Under the pieces are notes generated by a model. That model searched no databases, had not been told where the DNA came from, and saw nothing but the letters and a program-made list of their open reading frames with translations. A DNA stretch of 5,361 nt from Alphaproteobacteria bacterium (lineage in GTDB: Bacteria > Pseudomonadota > Alphaproteobacteria > JABAAW01). The DNA is taken from positions 1 through 5,361 of the forward strand of contig JABAAA010000095.1 of NCBI GenBank assembly GCA_014239005.1, read 5' to 3'. The position numbers and the translations under genes were made by a program. Below are positions 1 to 5,176 of this stretch, piece after piece (within the stretch, counting starts at the first letter, position 1; each line of letters begins with the position of its first letter).

Positions 1-647
1 ACCGCCTGATGCTCCTCCGCATTAAACGCATCCCCTACATTAGGAGCAATCGACTCAATCCCATGTCGAACAAACGCCTCCACCAATATCTTCTCCGTCA
101 TCTCAATCCCAATCACAAGATTTCGTAATCCTTCGTCACGCGCACGAGCCTCCTCAGATACAAAACCACAAGCCCTCCGCAAATTGTCCGCAACCTCAAA
201 CATGTCCATCGCTAACTTCGACGCGCCATAACGCAAAGCATCAGCGCGATCACGCTCCAAACGCCTCCGCGAATTCTCCCCCTCCGCCAACGCTCTCGAC
301 AATCGATCCTCCAAATCCAATACCCTCTCCTCAAGCGTCACCTCCCCCTCGCCTCCCCTACTCCCGTTCCCTTCCTTTCCCGCATCCGTTGCAGAATCGT
401 CTTCTCCTATTTTTGCTCCCGTCTCTGCCCCCGTTTTTGTTTTCGCCTTCGCCTTTTCTGCAGCTTCCGCCTCAAGCTTTGCCTGCGCCGCCACCTGCGT
501 GATCAAGACCTCCTCCGCGCTCATCCCCCCGCCATCGTTAGCAACTCCCGCAGAGCCAACAGTGTTCGCATCACCAGTTTCCTTGCTACCCGTCGCACCG
601 CCCGCGCGCAAGTTCGTCCCCCCTTTATGATCGTCAGAAGTAGTCAT
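1..647 (-). CDS. grpE: GrpE nucleotide exchange factor (C-terminus cut by window edge)
   Basis: GrpE is the cytosolic nucleotide exchange factor of DnaK: it opens the ATPase domain to release ADP. I read 215 codons from ATG at 645-647 to base 3 without a stop. Residues 1 to about 103 are low-complexity (Gly, Ala, Lys, Glu, Thr). The conserved core then begins with a coiled coil (from LEERVLDLEDRLSRALAEGE at 105) and continues with ENSRRRLERDRADALRYG (124-141), KLAMDMFEVADNLRRA (144-159), IEMTEKIL (181-188), RHGIE (194-198) and the D/N-x-x-x-HQA signature ending at 215. These are classic GrpE landmarks. The remaining C-terminal beta domain, usually about 35-40 residues, lies beyond the window. 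The start is supported by GGAGGA at 652-657. The gene begins 23 bp after the dnaJ stop, so co-transcription is likely. The N-terminal extension is long compared with the 197-residue E. coli protein. Codon choice (GAG, AAG, TTG, GTT, GCG) differs from dnaK. Confidence 0.95.
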   Translation of the reverse strand, partial: MTTSDDHKGGTNLRAGGATGSKETGDANTVGSAGVANDGGGMSAEEVLITQVAAQAKLEAEAAEKAKAKTKTGAETGAKIGEDDSATDAGKEGNGSRGGEGEVTLEERVLDLEDRLSRALAEGENSRRRLERDRADALRYGASKLAMDMFEVADNLRRACGFVSEEARARDEGLRNLVIGIEMTEKILVEAFVRHGIESIAPNVGDAFNAEEHQA

Positions 648-651
648 CCTG

Positions 652-657
652 TCCTCC
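652..657 (-). promoter_or_regulatory. Shine-Dalgarno site of grpE
   Basis: The minus strand reads GGAGGA, 4 nt before ATG at 645-647. It lies in the 23-bp gap after the dnaJ stop. It decides the grpE start in favour of this ATG over the internal ATG at codon 42 (522-524). Confidence 0.8.
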
Positions 658-670
658 GTTTAGTCAACGC

Positions 671-1819
671 CTAAGAAGCCCGACGTTTGCTGCGTGTCCA
701 AAACTCGCCGACGCGCGAAAGAAAACTCTCGCTCTCGGGGTTCTGTGCTTTCTTCTCTTCTTTTTCAAAGTCCTCCAGATTCTTTCGCTGTCGCTCGCTC
801 AAGTTTCTCGGAACCTCGACCTCCAAGGCGACGATCATGTCACCTCGCATGGCGCTCTGCAAGGCGTAGGTACCCTTGCCGCGCAAGCGAAAGCGATCCC
901 CCGTCTGACTGCCCGCCGGCACCTTCAACGAAACCTTGCCGCCGTCGATCGAAGGAAGCGTGATCGAGCGTCCCAGTGCCGCTGCCGTCATCGAAACGGG
1001 AAGGCGACACATGATCGTGTTGTTCTCTCGTTGGAAAATCGGGTGAATGTCGATGCGCACAAAAATGTAGAGGTCTCCGTTCTTTCCCCCCATCGCGCCG
1101 GCAAACCCCCCCTTCTCGCTGACACGAATGCGCGTGCCGTTGTCCGCGCCGCGAGGAATCTTCACCGAAACACGACTGCGTCCACGCATCTGTCCGCTGC
1201 CCTGACAACGACGGCAAGCATCGGCGATCACGCGTCCCCTGCCCTGACAACGTCGGCATGTCTGCTCCAATGTGAAAAAGCCCCTCTGAACTCTGAGCGT
1301 GCCTGTGCCGTCGCATTCGCCGCACGCCTGCGCACCGCGTCCCGAACGCGAGCCCTTGCCGCTACAACTCTCGCAGGCAATGGGCGCCGTGACCTCGATC
1401 GTCTTCTCGGTGCCGTAGAAGGCTTCTTCCAGCGAAAGATCGACATCAACCCTGAGGTCCGATCCATGGCGCACGCCGCGCTGTTGCCCGCCCCTTCGCC
1501 CCGTCCCCATGATGTCGGCGAACTCGCTGAACATGTCCTCGAAGATATCGCCGAAGCCCGCGCTCGTCGGATGCGCTCCCCCCCCTCCGCCGCTGTTCTG
1601 AAAGGCGGAGTGACCATAGCGATCGTAGGCAGGGCGTTTCTTTTCGTCGCCCAATACCTCGTAAGCCTCGGTCGCATCCTTGAAAGATTGCTCGGCTTTC
1701 TTGTCGCCAGGGTTGCGATCAGGGTGGTGCTTCATCGCCAGCGCACGATAGGCGCGCTTGATCGCATCCGTGTCCGCATCGCGCGCCACGCCAAGCACAT
1801 CGTAGTAATCCTTTGCCAT
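671..1819 (-). CDS. dnaJ: Chaperone protein DnaJ (Hsp40, type I)
   Basis: DnaJ is the Hsp40 co-chaperone: it binds unfolded proteins, hands them to DnaK and stimulates its ATPase in the cytosol. The full type I layout is visible in 382 residues. The J domain covers about 2-70 with HPD at 32-34. A Gly/Phe-rich linker runs from about 73 to 118 with a G5 run at 77-81. Four intact zinc repeats CxxCxGxG start at C149 (CESCSGKG), C166 (CGECDGTG), C188 (CRRCQGRG) and C202 (CRRCQGSG). The C-terminal substrate-binding beta domains follow (IPRGADNGTRIRV, then GDLYIFV, then LKVPAGSQTGDRFRLRGKG). The family-typical MAKDYYDVLG start at 1817-1819 is chosen. An in-frame ATG two codons upstream (1823-1825, MSMAK) is equally possible: GAGAGG lies 4 nt before that one and 10 nt before the chosen one. 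Still earlier starts lack family support. The gene follows dnaK by 163 bp and is followed closely by grpE. No key residue is missing. Confidence 0.97.
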   Translation of the reverse strand: MAKDYYDVLGVARDADTDAIKRAYRALAMKHHPDRNPGDKKAEQSFKDATEAYEVLGDEKKRPAYDRYGHSAFQNSGGGGGAHPTSAGFGDIFEDMFSEFADIMGTGRRGGQQRGVRHGSDLRVDVDLSLEEAFYGTEKTIEVTAPIACESCSGKGSRSGRGAQACGECDGTGTLRVQRGFFTLEQTCRRCQGRGRVIADACRRCQGSGQMRGRSRVSVKIPRGADNGTRIRVSEKGGFAGAMGGKNGDLYIFVRIDIHPIFQRENNTIMCRLPVSMTAAALGRSITLPSIDGGKVSLKVPAGSQTGDRFRLRGKGTYALQSAMRGDMIVALEVEVPRNLSERQRKNLEDFEKEEKKAQNPESESFLSRVGEFWTRSKRRAS

Positions 1820-1982
1820 GGACATGGAGCCTCTCGTCAATCCCTCGCGCTTCTTTTCTCGACACGCGTTTTGCCACACATTTCGACGCGCGTCTCGTCA
1901 CCTCGCGTCTTGAAAAAGTCTCAAGCCGCGATGCTAACCTCGCAATGTCGCGCTTGCAATGTTGCGTCAGGCGGCGATTGCG
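1820..1982 (-). other. dnaK-dnaJ intergenic spacer
   Basis: This 163-bp stretch lies between the dnaK stop and the dnaJ start. It holds a 14-bp tandem duplication (1939-1966), a weak inverted repeat (CTTGA at 1909-1913 and TCAAG at 1921-1925, 7-nt loop) and several GACGCG/CGCGTC elements around 1865-1910 that could pair into alternative hairpins. No stem followed by a T-run on the minus strand is present, so no intrinsic terminator is evident and read-through from dnaK into dnaJ is likely. No small gene is supported. Confidence 0.6.
1939..1966. repeat. 14-bp imperfect tandem duplication
   Basis: Two adjacent copies are seen on the plus strand, CTCGCAATGTCGCG (1939-1952) and CTTGCAATGTTGCG (1953-1966). 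They differ at two C/T positions. The pair sits 17-44 bp downstream of the dnaK stop codon in the direction of transcription. No function can be assigned. Confidence 0.75.
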
Positions 1983-3965
1983 TCAAGGCTTTTTGTCGGC
2001 GTCCTGCGGGCTGTCGCTTTCGGATGAGTCTTCGACCTCGCTGAACTCGGCTTCCATGACCGCTTCTTTATTCTCGTCTGCGCCTTGCCCTTGCGGAGCG
2101 TCGGCAGGGGCTTCGTCGGCAGAGGCTTCGTCTTGCGGTGCGTTCTGTTCGTTTTGCTGCGAGGCTTTGTAGACGGCTTCACCGAGCTTCATGGCGGATT
2201 GCGCGAGGGTTGCGCTTTTTTCCTGGATGGCATCGATGTTGTCGCTTTCAAGTACTTCGCGCAAGGCTTTCAAGTCTTCTTCGATTTTGTCCTTGTCTTC
2301 TGCGCTCAACGCTGCGCCGTGTTCTTTGAGATTTTTTTCGGTGGTGTGAGCGAGCGCTTCGGCGGTGTTTTGCATTTCGATTTTTGCGCGTCGTTTTTTG
2401 TCTTCTTCGGCGTTTTGCTCGGCTTCTTTGAGCATGCGTTCGATGTCGTCTTTGGAGAGTCCGCCTGAGGGTTGGATGTTGATCTGTTGTTCTTTCCCTG
2501 TTGCCTTGTCTTTGGCGGAGACTTGGACGATTCCGTTGGAATCGATATCGAAGACGACTTCGATCTGCGGCATGCCTCTTGGGGCGGGAGGAATTCCGAC
2601 GAGGTCGAATTGTCCCAGTAGCTTGTTGTCGGCAGCCATGCTTCGCTCGCCTTGGAAGACTCGGATGGTGACGGCGGCTTGCCCGTCTTCTGCCGTGGAG
2701 AAGACTTGGGATTTTTTTGTCGGGATGGTGGTGTTGCGTTCGAGCAGCTTTGTGAAGACTCCGCCGAGCGTTTCGATGCCGAGGCTGAGGGGCGTGACAT
2801 CGAGGAGGAGGACGTCTTTGACATCGCCGCCGAGGACACCGCCTTGGATGGCGGCGCCTGTTGCGACGACTTCGTCGGGATTGACCCCTTTGTGGGGTTC
2901 TTTGCCGAAGAAGTTTTTGACGGTTTCGAACACTTTCGGCATGCGCGTCATGCCGCCGACGAGGACGACTTCGCCGACTTCGGATGCTTTGAGGTTCGCG
3001 TCTTTGAGCGCGGCTTTGCAAGGCAGGATGGTTTTTTCGATGAGGTTTTCGACGAGCGATTCTAGTTTGGCGCGCGTGAGGTTGATGTTGAGGTGTTTCG
3101 GACCTGCTTGGTCTGCCGTGACGAAGGGGAGGCTGACTTCGGTTTGCGTTGTCGACGAGAGTTCGATCTTGGCTTTTTCGGCGGCGTCTTTCAGGCGTTG
3201 TAGCGGGACGCGGTCTTTGCGCAGGTCGATTCCGTTTTCTTTTTGGAACTCGTCGGCGAGGTAGTTGATGAGCGCGTGGTCGAAATCCTCGCCGCCCAGT
3301 TGTGTGTCGCCGTTGGTGGCTTTGACTTCGAAAACACCGTCGCCGATCTCCAAGATGGAGACGTCGAAGGTTCCGCCGCCGAGGTCGTAGATCGCGATGG
3401 TACCGTTCTTTTTTTTGTCGAGTCCGTAGGCGAGCGCCGCCGCGGTCGGTTCGTTGATGATGCGCATCACTTCGAGCCCGGCGATTTTGCCGGCATCTTT
3501 CGTCGCTTGGCGTTGGGAATCGTTGAAGTACGCCGGCACGGTGATGACCGCTTTGCCGATTTTTTCGCCGAGGTAGGATTCGGCGGTTTCTTTCATCTTT
3601 TGCAAAATGTAGGCGCTAATTTGCGAGGGGGCGTACTTTTTGCCTTGCGATTCGACCCAGGCATCGTCGTTGTCGCCTTTGACGATTTTGTAAGAGATCA
3701 GAGAGGTCTTTTCTTTTTCCAGCGTTTCGTCGTTGAAGGGTCTTCCGATCAGGCGTTTGATCGCGTAGAAGCTGTTGTCGGGATTGGTCACGAGCTGTCG
3801 TTTCGCGGATTCGCCGACCAGTTGTTCTTTGTCTTTGGAGAAGGCGACGACGGAGGGGGTGGTGCGTCGACCTTCGGCGTTTTCGATGACTTTGGCTTGT
3901 GCGCCTTCCATAACGGCGACGCAGGAGTTCGTGGTGCCAAGGTCGATGCCGATAATTTTGCTCAT
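1983..3965 (-). CDS. dnaK: Chaperone protein DnaK (Hsp70)
   Basis: DnaK is the ATP-driven Hsp70 that binds and refolds unfolded proteins in the cytosol with DnaJ and GrpE. The protein has 660 residues, slightly longer than E. coli DnaK (638). The three Hsp70 signatures are intact: IDLGTTNS (7-14), [14 protein letters not shown] (192-205) and [13 protein letters not shown] (333-345). Lys70 and Thr199, matching the E. coli catalytic Lys70 and phosphorylatable Thr199, are present, as is [11 protein letters not shown] (171-181). The interdomain linker DVLLLDV is at 384-390, followed by the substrate-binding beta domain to about 500 and the helical lid to about 600. A Gln/Asn/Ala/acidic tail (601-660) includes EAEFSEVED (638-646), resembling the usual EEVDD-type end, but then continues 14 more residues to DKKP. 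The start is fixed by the universal [12 protein letters not shown]. It has no Shine-Dalgarno site: the leader is pyrimidine-rich. An RpoH promoter lies about 90 bp upstream. Codons are strongly C-ending with AAA/GAA, typical of a highly expressed gene. Confidence 0.99.
   Translation of the reverse strand: MSKIIGIDLGTTNSCVAVMEGAQAKVIENAEGRRTTPSVVAFSKDKEQLVGESAKRQLVTNPDNSFYAIKRLIGRPFNDETLEKEKTSLISYKIVKGDNDDAWVESQGKKYAPSQISAYILQKMKETAESYLGEKIGKAVITVPAYFNDSQRQATKDAGKIAGLEVMRIINEPTAAALAYGLDKKKNGTIAIYDLGGGTFDVSILEIGDGVFEVKATNGDTQLGGEDFDHALINYLADEFQKENGIDLRKDRVPLQRLKDAAEKAKIELSSTTQTEVSLPFVTADQAGPKHLNINLTRAKLESLVENLIEKTILPCKAALKDANLKASEVGEVVLVGGMTRMPKVFETVKNFFGKEPHKGVNPDEVVATGAAIQGGVLGGDVKDVLLLDVTPLSLGIETLGGVFTKLLERNTTIPTKKSQVFSTAEDGQAAVTIRVFQGERSMAADNKLLGQFDLVGIPPAPRGMPQIEVVFDIDSNGIVQVSAKDKATGKEQQINIQPSGGLSKDDIERMLKEAEQNAEEDKKRRAKIEMQNTAEALAHTTEKNLKEHGAALSAEDKDKIEEDLKALREVLESDNIDAIQEKSATLAQSAMKLGEAVYKASQQNEQNAPQDEASADEAPADAPQGQGADENKEAVMEAEFSEVEDSSESDSPQDADKKP
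2103..2132. repeat. 15-bp tandem repeat within the dnaK tail
   Basis: Two adjacent 15-bp units (2103-2117 and 2118-2132), differing at one base, encode successive DEASA and DEAPA pentapeptides in the disordered DnaK C-terminal tail. The repeat is in frame, so copy-number change would only lengthen or shorten the tail. Confidence 0.7.
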
Positions 3966-3974
3966 GGTCTTGCC

Positions 3975-4043
3975 GAGGAGGGTGAGGGGGGGGAGGTGAG
4001 GAGGAGGGGTGAGGTGAGGTGAAGTGAAGTGAAGTGAAGGTAG
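3975..4043 (-). promoter_or_regulatory. G-free pyrimidine-rich 5' leader of dnaK
   Basis: Between the predicted transcription start (around 4046-4050) and the dnaK ATG, the plus strand has no C for 69 consecutive bases (3975-4043), so the dnaK transcript has no G there. It therefore cannot hold a Shine-Dalgarno site and should be almost unstructured. Only a short CGGCAAGACC-type stretch separates it from the ATG. It includes a C8 run (3986-3993) and the (TTCAC)4(CTCAC)2 repeat. Translation by S1-mediated binding to a C/U-rich leader is an inference. Confidence 0.75.
4009..4038. repeat. Pentanucleotide tandem repeat in the dnaK leader
   Basis: Six consecutive 5-bp units are visible on the plus strand: GTGAG twice, then GTGAA four times. 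On the transcript strand this reads (TTCAC)4(CTCAC)2. It lies wholly inside the predicted dnaK 5' leader. Similar GTGAG/GGTGAG pieces recur at 3982-4000, so the whole leader may have grown by slippage. Confidence 0.9.
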
Positions 4044-4053
4044 CGTTCTTCTA

Positions 4054-4082
4054 TAGATGGGGTTTGTTTTCCTGATTGCAAG
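4054..4082 (-). promoter_or_regulatory. Sigma-32 (RpoH) heat-shock promoter of dnaK
   Basis: On the minus strand a -35 element CTTGCAA begins at 4082 (CTTG core 4079-4082). After a 16-nt spacer (4063-4078) comes the -10 element CCCCATCTA (4054-4062). This matches the RpoH consensus CTTGAA / CCCCATnT. The spacing equals that of E. coli dnaK P1 as I recall it. Transcription would start near 4046-4050, about 80 nt before the dnaK ATG. An A/T-rich stretch directly upstream (4088-4100) could act as an UP element. No CIRCE operator was seen, so induction is probably by RpoH. Confidence 0.88.
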
Positions 4083-4119
4083 AGGGGAAAAGAAATTTTT
4101 GGATGCTTGCGCGGCAATA

Positions 4120-4152
4120 TTTTTTCTAAGTTTTTTCTAAGTTTTTTCTAAC
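4120..4152. repeat. 11-bp tandem repeat with phased T6 tracts, upstream of the dnaK promoter
   Basis: Three head-to-tail 11-bp units are seen: TTTTTTCTAAG at 4120-4130 and 4131-4141, and TTTTTTCTAAC at 4142-4152. The T6/A6 tracts recur once per 11 bp, close to one helical turn, which is the arrangement expected of intrinsically curved DNA. The array begins 5 bp after the DUF1244 stop codon and lies about 70-105 bp upstream of the predicted dnaK transcription start. Confidence 0.9.
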
Positions 4153-4157
4153 AAGAT

Positions 4158-4466
4158 TTACTTCTGATACCGCTCCTTCCACTCCGCGTAAGGCATGTCG
4201 TAAATCTCCCGCCGCACCGCCTCATAATCCAACGCCACCCCGTCCTTCTTCGCCTCCTCGCAAAACCACTTCGACAAACAATTGCGACAAAAGCCACTCA
4301 AATCCATCAAGTCGATGTTCTGTACATCCACACGCTTGCGCAAATGCGCAACCAGCCGCCGAAACACCGCAGCCTCCACCGCTTCGCGTTGCTCGCGCGA
4401 CAAAGAATCAGGAGCATGTACCTCCGTCATGTTGTCCGTAATGTTGTCCGTCATGTCGTCAGCCAT
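4158..4466 (-). CDS. DUF1244 family protein
   Basis: This is a small protein of 102 residues whose function is not known. From about residue 30 it matches the DUF1244 family as I remember it: AAVFRRLVAHLRKR (32-45), DVQNIDLMDLSGFCRNCLSKW (47-67) with the conserved CxxC pair at C60 and C63, and MPYAEWKERYQ (91-101) at the C-terminus. The CRNC pair may bind a metal, but only two of the three cysteines (C60, C63, C69) form a motif. No signal peptide or membrane segment is seen, so it is probably cytosolic. The start is supported by a strong AAAGGAGG (4475-4482), 8 nt before the ATG. The first 15 residues come from a 12-bp repeat (MTDN, ITDN, MTE), giving further in-frame ATGs at codons 5 and 13. 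The gene follows waaA by 47 bp and precedes the dnaK promoter. Codons are G/T-ending, as in grpE and unlike dnaK. Confidence 0.9.
   Translation of the reverse strand: MADDMTDNITDNMTEVHAPDSLSREQREAVEAAVFRRLVAHLRKRVDVQNIDLMDLSGFCRNCLSKWFCEEAKKDGVALDYEAVRREIYDMPYAEWKERYQK
4418..4454 (-). repeat. 12-bp repeat at the start of the DUF1244 gene
   Basis: On the minus strand ATGACGGACAAC is followed directly by ATTACGGACAAC and then by a decayed third unit starting ATGACGGA. It encodes MTDN-ITDN-MTE at residues 5-15. The repeat is in frame and lies in the non-conserved N-terminal extension, so it probably arose by slippage. Confidence 0.8.
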
Positions 4467-4474
4467 GTTTTTTG

Positions 4475-4482
4475 CCTCCTTT
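4475..4482 (-). promoter_or_regulatory. Shine-Dalgarno site of the DUF1244 gene
   Basis: The minus strand reads AAAGGAGG, an almost perfect anti-16S match, with 8 nt to the ATG at 4464-4466. It selects this ATG over the two later in-frame ATGs. It contrasts with dnaK downstream, which has none. Confidence 0.85.
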
Positions 4483-4513
4483 CTTCAAGATGCGCCGAAA
4501 GATACGCGGGAGC

Positions 4514-5176
4514 TTAAGATAGTCTCGCCAAGTAAGGCTGCAAGGATTGTAGCACATAGGCACGCAAGGCTTGGTGATGCCGCTCGATCGCTTGCTGTGC
4601 CTCTTGCTTTCTACGCCTCTCCTGCTTGTCGTCGCCCCTGTCGAACTGCCGTTGCAGATGCAAGGCGAGATCGCGCGCGTCTCGAACCTCCTGCGTGAGG
4701 TTCAACCCTTTCAGCAGAGAGGCGTGCGTGTTTTGCAAGTGCGCCCCGTGCAAGATGCGGCATCCGTGCCGTGCGGGTTCGAACAGGTTGTGTCCGCCCT
4801 TGTCGATCAACGTTCCTCCGACGAAGACAGCTCTCGCCCACTGATAGAGGCTGTTGAGTTCCAAGAAAGAATCGAGCAAAAAAAACGGAGCGGTCAGTTT
4901 TGAAGGTCTGTGCGAGCGCAACTGAAAGTCCTCTTTTTGCTCGCGCAAAAGTCGCTCGATGGCAGGGACGCGTTCAAGCTGGCGCGGCGCGACGATACAA
5001 AGCGCTTCAGGATAAGCCCGTCGCAACTCGCAATGCGCTTCGATGACGCTCCGCTCTTCGGGCGCGTGCGTGCTGGCTGCGATCCAAAGGTTTTTGTGCG
5101 CAAGCAAGCGCCGAAACCACCGCTCGGTGCTAGCGGGGAGGGTGCGGGGCGGGCAGGCTCTTGAGGTTACCTGCAA
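4514..5176 (-). CDS. waaA: Kdo transferase WaaA, C-terminal part after an apparent frameshift
   Basis: WaaA (KdtA, glycosyltransferase family 30) transfers Kdo from CMP-Kdo to lipid A precursor at the inner face of the inner membrane. This frame carries the C-terminal GT-B lobe. Numbering from the TTG at 5174-5176: WIAASTHAPEE (31-41, matching the family's W-A-A/T-STH-x-GEE), IVAPRQLER (61-69, where the family usually has PRHPER), FVGGTL (118-123) and GGHNLFEP (127-134), ending at 220 with LQPYLARLS. Homology to WaaA starts only around residue 11. The upstream WaaA sequence continues in another frame (next entry), so the TTG is the open end of this frame and probably not a real start. The usual DTMGEL motif reads DSFLEL (102-107). 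The frame stays open and recognisable over about 200 codons, so any lesion must be recent, corrected by recoding, or a sequence error. DUF1244 follows at 47 bp. Confidence 0.85.
   Translation of the reverse strand: MQVTSRACPPRTLPASTERWFRRLLAHKNLWIAASTHAPEERSVIEAHCELRRAYPEALCIVAPRQLERVPAIERLLREQKEDFQLRSHRPSKLTAPFFLLDSFLELNSLYQWARAVFVGGTLIDKGGHNLFEPARHGCRILHGAHLQNTHASLLKGLNLTQEVRDARDLALHLQRQFDRGDDKQERRRKQEAQQAIERHHQALRAYVLQSLQPYLARLS

Noticed and set aside
1900..1925. Second RpoH-like promoter before dnaJ (a CTTGAGA at the -35 position on the minus strand)
   Set aside because: At the correct 16-nt spacing there is no CCCCAT-like -10 element.
1031..2044. A 337-codon open frame on the plus strand opposite dnaJ
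   Set aside because: It overlaps a complete, well-conserved dnaJ, crosses the dnaK-dnaJ spacer, and shows no recognisable domain. It is a by-product of GC-rich codon use on the other strand.
2365..4022. Long plus-strand open frames opposite dnaK (2365-3264, 3243-4022)
   Set aside because: They mirror dnaK codons and have no family similarity; dnaK on the minus strand is beyond doubt.
4107..4126. Small intrinsic terminator on the plus strand (TTGC-GCG-GCAA followed by TATTTTTT)
   Set aside because: The stem is only 4 bp with a 3-nt loop, and no plus-strand gene exists for it to end. It gives no T-run for minus-strand transcripts.
3975..4152. CRISPR array or mobile element suggested by the short repeats
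   Set aside because: The units are 5 and 11 bp, adjacent without spacers, with no terminal inverted repeats, target duplications or transposase; they are simple slippage-type tandem repeats.
3966..4157. CIRCE operator (TTAGCACTC, 9 nt, GAGTGCTAA) upstream of dnaK
   Set aside because: I read both strands of the intergenic region and found no such inverted repeat.
4514..4903. Plus-strand open frame opposite waaA (4571-4903)
   Set aside because: It is shadowed by the clear WaaA C-terminal lobe on the minus strand and has no recognisable motif.
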